NCBI RefSeq assembly: GCF_000499845.2
Contig: NC_023755.2
Coordinates: 32,699,753 to 32,763,752, forward strand
From: Phaseolus vulgaris
Taxonomy: Eukaryota; Streptophyta; Magnoliopsida; Fabales; Fabaceae
Direction of reading: 5' to 3'
DNA length: 64,000 nt
A program made the position numbers and the translations under genes. Shown here in pieces: positions 60,468 to 64,000 of this stretch. The notes under the pieces were generated by a model. It had not been told where the DNA came from and searched no databases. It saw only the letters and a program-made list of their open reading frames with translations. The first letter of the stretch is position 1. Each line of letters begins with the position of its first letter.

Positions 60468-61088
60468 TCATACCTGGATTTGAAGGGGGTAACCCTCCTT
60501 CTTAAAATCTCTCCTAAAATAGGATGTGTTAAGATAGTCTTTCCTAGAGGTAGTCCCTTTAGTAATTCGTTGTTTTATCTTAACACATTTTTGAACTATT
60601 TCCTTCAAATCTTTCAAGTAATTAAAGGGAAAAAGTTCAATCATATCTCGCATTTCAAGGTTTAGACCACTCTTGAATCTACCAATAGTTTTTAGGCTCT
60701 TCCCTTATTCTTGCCCTCAACATAAGTAACTCCATTTTATGTTTGTATTCTTCTGCAGTTCTATCTCTTTGTTGAAGTCTGTGGAGCTGATACAAAAAGT
60801 CCCTCTTAAAGTTCTCATCAAACTCAGGATTTCTTCTACGTCTAGGTTCTTCTTTTTCCTATCCCTTGCTCTTATTTTGGTTGAGAACCATTTGGCTCAA
60901 CATGTCCTTCGTATCTTTTTTTAATTTCATTTCTAAAATCATCCAATTTTCTATTTGTCTTTTGGTATCCTTTGTCTAAATTTTCTTTTAAAAACCTAAG
61001 TTCCGCTCTCCAACCATACTCTACCATACTCTACCTGTGGTTCCTTATTACTACCTTGAACATTTAATGCATGCATATGATCACTCAT
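60468..61088 (-). pseudogene. Ty3/gypsy gag relic
   Basis: Minus-strand reading from an ATG at 61088 (MSDHMHALNVQGS), with frameshifts, passes LQQRDRTAEEYKHKMELL and RARIREEPK (about 60760-60700). It then gives MRDMIELFPFNYLKDLKEIV and KRITKGTTSRK-type sequence (60653-60500). This M.ELFPY.DL.DL..KC...EQ pattern belongs to gypsy gag (retrotransposon gag domain). A central block normally containing the YQLHRLQQ region is present, but the major homology region is not clear. Several stops. Not functional. Confidence 0.7.
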
Positions 61089-61802
61089 TTTGAACTAAAA
61101 AGAAATGGTTTTCACAAAATTTTTGATTCAATAAAGAGTGATAAAAATTTTCAAAAGTATGTTTTTTAATTTGGAAGTTCCTATCAAGGTTAAATAGTCA
61201 AAGTTTATCTGAGTTCACCCCTAGGAAAGAGTGGTGAGTCACTTGGACCAATTTAGTACCAATGTCTTTCCTAGCCACAGATTCCTCAAATAGACTCAAC
61301 CAATCTCCCTCAAAAGAAACTCAACAATTTCCCCTAGTTGTGTGTGTGCAAGACTTCCTAAGGATCAAAAGAAGATCAACTACAAAAATTGAGAGATACA
61401 CCCTATATATCACGGAGATTTGGAGAAATAAAAGGAAAGCATGAAATTAACAAGAAGAAATTAAAGTAAAACAAGAAATCCTAAGTGAAAATGCAAGTGA
61501 CACTTTGAGTCTCTTGACACATTTCCACAAGACTAATCGCTTACTATTACAAAGTTCTTAACGAGATTACTTTGAAAGAATTTTACCGAACAAAACAAAA
61601 TAAGCAAAAATTAAACTTTTAACACAGAGGTTCCGTGATAATATGAAAAACAAAACAAAAATTTTGATTTTTGATCTTTGTAGCTTGCCAAATCTTCCTC
61701 TCAAGTGTTTATCACTCTTCTTTTGAACTTTCACTTGTTTGTTCTCTAGAGAGTAGTCATCCTTAACTTGACATTTTCCTTCTCCAAGATGCTACCTATT
61801 AA
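61089..61802. other. Retroelement leader or spacer sequence
   Basis: Lies between the gypsy gag start and the Copia LTR. It is probably the untranslated leader of the gypsy element; no primer-binding site or 5' LTR could be assigned. No gene seen. Confidence 0.4.
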
Positions 61803-62081
61803 TGTTAGTCAATCTTTTCTAAAGATCACACTAAGAAATAGAGTTGAAAGAAATAAATGAAATATATTTCTGAGATGTCTTACAAATGTGATTACAGTCT
61901 CTATTTATAGACTGTTTTACAACCTAATTAAGGAAAGAAATAATAGGCAATGAAAGCCATAAATAATGGGTGTTTAAAGCTGTACAAATCAAATAAAATC
62001 AAATCATTAACAAATCTGTCCTAATAAATATAAAATGGAATATGCACTTAATTATAACATAATTCTCCTGATTATGCAACA
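61803..62081 (-). mobile_element. 3' LTR of a Copia element, about 279 bp
   Basis: On the minus strand it begins TGTTGCATAATC immediately after a polypurine tract and ends near ...TTGACTAACA, giving TGTT/AACA termini. TATAAATAG at about 61905 is a plausible promoter box. The left end is inferred from the terminal motif; the element's other LTR is outside the window, so it could not be confirmed by comparison. Confidence 0.7.
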
Positions 62082-62090
62082 CTCCCCCTC
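62082..62090 (-). other. Polypurine tract of the Copia element
   Basis: GAGGGGGAG on the minus strand, next to the LTR start and overlapping the stop codon of the polyprotein (62089-62091). This is the expected primer site for plus-strand DNA synthesis. Confidence 0.85.
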
Positions 62091-64000
62091 AAGTTGGTGA
62101 ATGTATATTTATCATTCCCAACTTGCAAGTAAGATCTTCGAATTGTTTTGTGGGAAGTCCCTTAGTAAACATATCTGCCAATTGGAGTCTTGAAGGGATG
62201 TACCCAGTGGCTATAAGACCATCATCCAACTTCTCTTTAATAAAGTGTCGATCTATCTCTACGTGCTTTGCTCGATCATGTTGAATCGGATTGTGTGCAA
62301 TACTGATAGGGGACTTATTATCACACGCCAAGCCCATAGGAGCTTCATATTTTATTTTTAGGTCATCAAGTATGATCTTCATCCATAAGAGTTCACACAC
62401 CCCTTGAGCCATGGCTCTAAATTCTCCCTCTACACTTGATCTTGCAACTACATTTTGCTTTTTGCTCCTCCATGTCACCAGATTTCCACCCAAGAACATG
62501 CAGTAGCCTGTGGTGGATCTCCTATCAACAATCGATCTTGCTGCATAGTCAGCATCAGTATATACTTTCATGGATAAGTTTTCCCCCTTTTTGAATAGCA
62601 ATCATTTTCCTGGAGAGGCTTTTAAGTACTGAATAATTTTATCTACAGCCTGCAAGTGTCTTTCTCTTGGATCATGCATAAATTGGCTAACCACACTAAC
62701 TGCATAGGCTATGTCTGGCCTAGTGTGTGATAGATATGAGTTTTCCCACAAGTCTTTGATATTGTGTCTTCTCCACTTTTGGGTTTTCCTCATCATTCTC
62801 AGTCCTATGATTTTGCTCTATTGGCACTCCAGTGGGCTTACAACCCAACTTACCAGTCTCTTTGAGAAGATCAAGGATGTATTTCCTTTGAGAAATAAAG
62901 ATGCTTTGTCTCGAGTAAGCAACCTCTATCCCAAGGAAGTACTTCAACTTCCCTAGATCCTTCATTTCAAATTGAGCAGCTAGTCTCTCCCTCAAATTTT
63001 GTTTTTCAATCTCATCATCACCTGTAATAATCATATCATCTACATAGACCAAAAGTAGAGTGAGTTTACCATTCTGAGAATGTTTTATAAATAGAGTATG
63101 GTCACCTTGGCTTTGTCGATACCCCAAAGATACCAAAGCTTGAGTAAACCTTCCAAACCAAACACGAGGTGATTGTTTAAGACCATATAGGGCCTTCTTA
63201 AGTCTGCACGCCTTATTCCCTTCATTAACAACACCATAACCAGGTGGAATCTCCATGTATACTTCTTCCTCCAAGCTTCCATGCAAGAAGGCATTTTTAA
63301 CATCAAATTGGTGCATTGCCCAACCAAAGTGTGTTGCTAGGGAGAGAATAATCCTGATTGTATTCATTTTTACCACTGGAGCAAAAGTCTCCTCATAATC
63401 AATCCCATAAGTTTGAGTGTACCCTTTTGCAACCAACCTTGCTTTATACCGATCCAGTGTGCCATCAGACTTATACTTAACTGTGTATATCCACCTACAA
63501 CCCACTGCTTTCTTATCTTTTGGTCTCTCTACAATCTCCCAAGTCTTATTCCTTTCTAATGCGCTCATTTCTTCATTCATGGCTCGAATCCAGTTCTCAT
63601 CTTTTAAGGCTTCTTGTACCGATGTAGGGATTCTAATAGAATCAATAGCTGAAAGAAAACTCTGGTGCTGCATAGAAAGTTTTTCTGTAGACACAAATTG
63701 GGATATAGGATATTTGGCACAAGATCTTTTTTTCTTTTCTCAAGGCAATAGGTAAATCATCTAGGTTAGTTTCATTTAAGGTGTCCTCAAAAGTCTCATA
63801 GATATGAGTTCTTACCTCCGATTCAGACAATTGAAGTTGTTGTTCGATCAAGACGGGTTCTTGTTGCCTTTGTTGATATTGTTTCCCAAAGTATTTGTCC
63901 TCATTATTCTTCTCTGGCAATGATGTTGGCATAGGGTCTTTGTCATTCTCCCTAAGAACGAAATCCTGCAACAAAGGAAAAGGTGGCAACTCAAGGTCCT
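62089..64000 (-). pseudogene. Copia reverse transcriptase-RNase H (Ale/Retrofit-like), recently inactivated, runs off window
   Basis: The minus strand encodes the C-terminal half of a Copia polyprotein. Reverse transcriptase at 63694-62720 includes W..A...E..AL..N.TW, ARLVAKGYTQ, FAPVVK, FDVKNAFLHG, ALYGLKQSPR and the catalytic YVDDMIITG, then DLGKLKYFLGIEV. After a one-base frameshift near 62720-62760 it continues TRPDIAYAVSVVSQFM. A single in-frame TGA replaces the usual Gly codon in PGKGLLF (near 62600). RNase H at 62601-62089 includes YTDADYA, STTGYC and ADMFTKGLPT. Another frameshift near 63700 joins the linker at 63989-63720. Few lesions and intact catalytic motifs indicate a young element. 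Integrase and gag lie beyond the right edge. Confidence 0.9.

Noticed and set aside
1..64000. CRISPR arrays, operons, ribosome binding sites, rRNA or tRNA genes
   Set aside because: Nothing with regular repeat-spacer structure or tRNA/rRNA signature was seen, and gene structure is that of a plant nuclear genome.

Overview
This window is nuclear DNA of a flowering plant. The genes are intron-rich with GT-AG splicing, the spacers are very AT-rich, and LTR retrotransposons, CACTA, MULE, hAT and LINE sequences are abundant. The style of several LTRs suggests a legume (a bean or cowpea relative); that is inference from memory of repeat families, not a search result.

Four protein-coding genes can be supported. 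(1) 11689-12381 (-): a single-exon, 230-aa basic Ser/Arg/Pro-rich protein with an N-terminal MGCC lipidation-type motif. (2) 16731-20366 (-): mitochondrial lipoyl synthase LIP1, four exons, 381 aa, with every expected iron-sulfur ligand motif. (3) 29451-35211 (+): a STRUBBELIG-receptor-family leucine-rich-repeat receptor kinase, 16 coding exons, 807 aa, with an altered catalytic core and one GC-AG intron. (4) 48440-58457 (+): a secretory carrier membrane protein (SCAMP), 13 coding exons, 303 aa, with retrotransposon debris in its eighth intron. All four models keep reading frame across every proposed junction. The genes are unrelated in function and show no sign of acting as a unit.

Most of the rest is layered transposon sequence. 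At 2.9-6.6 kb a LINE fragment is interrupted by two solo LTRs, each with a 5-bp target duplication. At 9.1-10.4 kb an 884-bp CACTA element sits in an LTR-like remnant. A second, decayed CACTA-like element is at 21.4-22.1 kb. At 25.4-26.4 kb is a 981-bp MULE-type element with about 160-bp terminal inverted repeats and a GC-rich interior. A hAT transposase relic lies at 36.3-37.5 kb. At 38.9-46.9 kb is a three-level nest: a Copia polyprotein split by a 4.8-kb CACTA element that itself contains a 1.08-kb solo LTR. Next to it lie a piece of a related LTR and a broken MuDR-like transposase. From 59.1 kb to the right edge are a Ty3/gypsy gag remnant and a Copia element running off the window.

No CRISPR array, tRNA or rRNA gene was recognised. 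I found no convincing new biological system. The most informative observations are the insertion histories that can be reconstructed exactly, the MULE with a possible captured interior, the GC-AG intron, and a cluster of TGGGCC promoter motifs upstream of LIP1.
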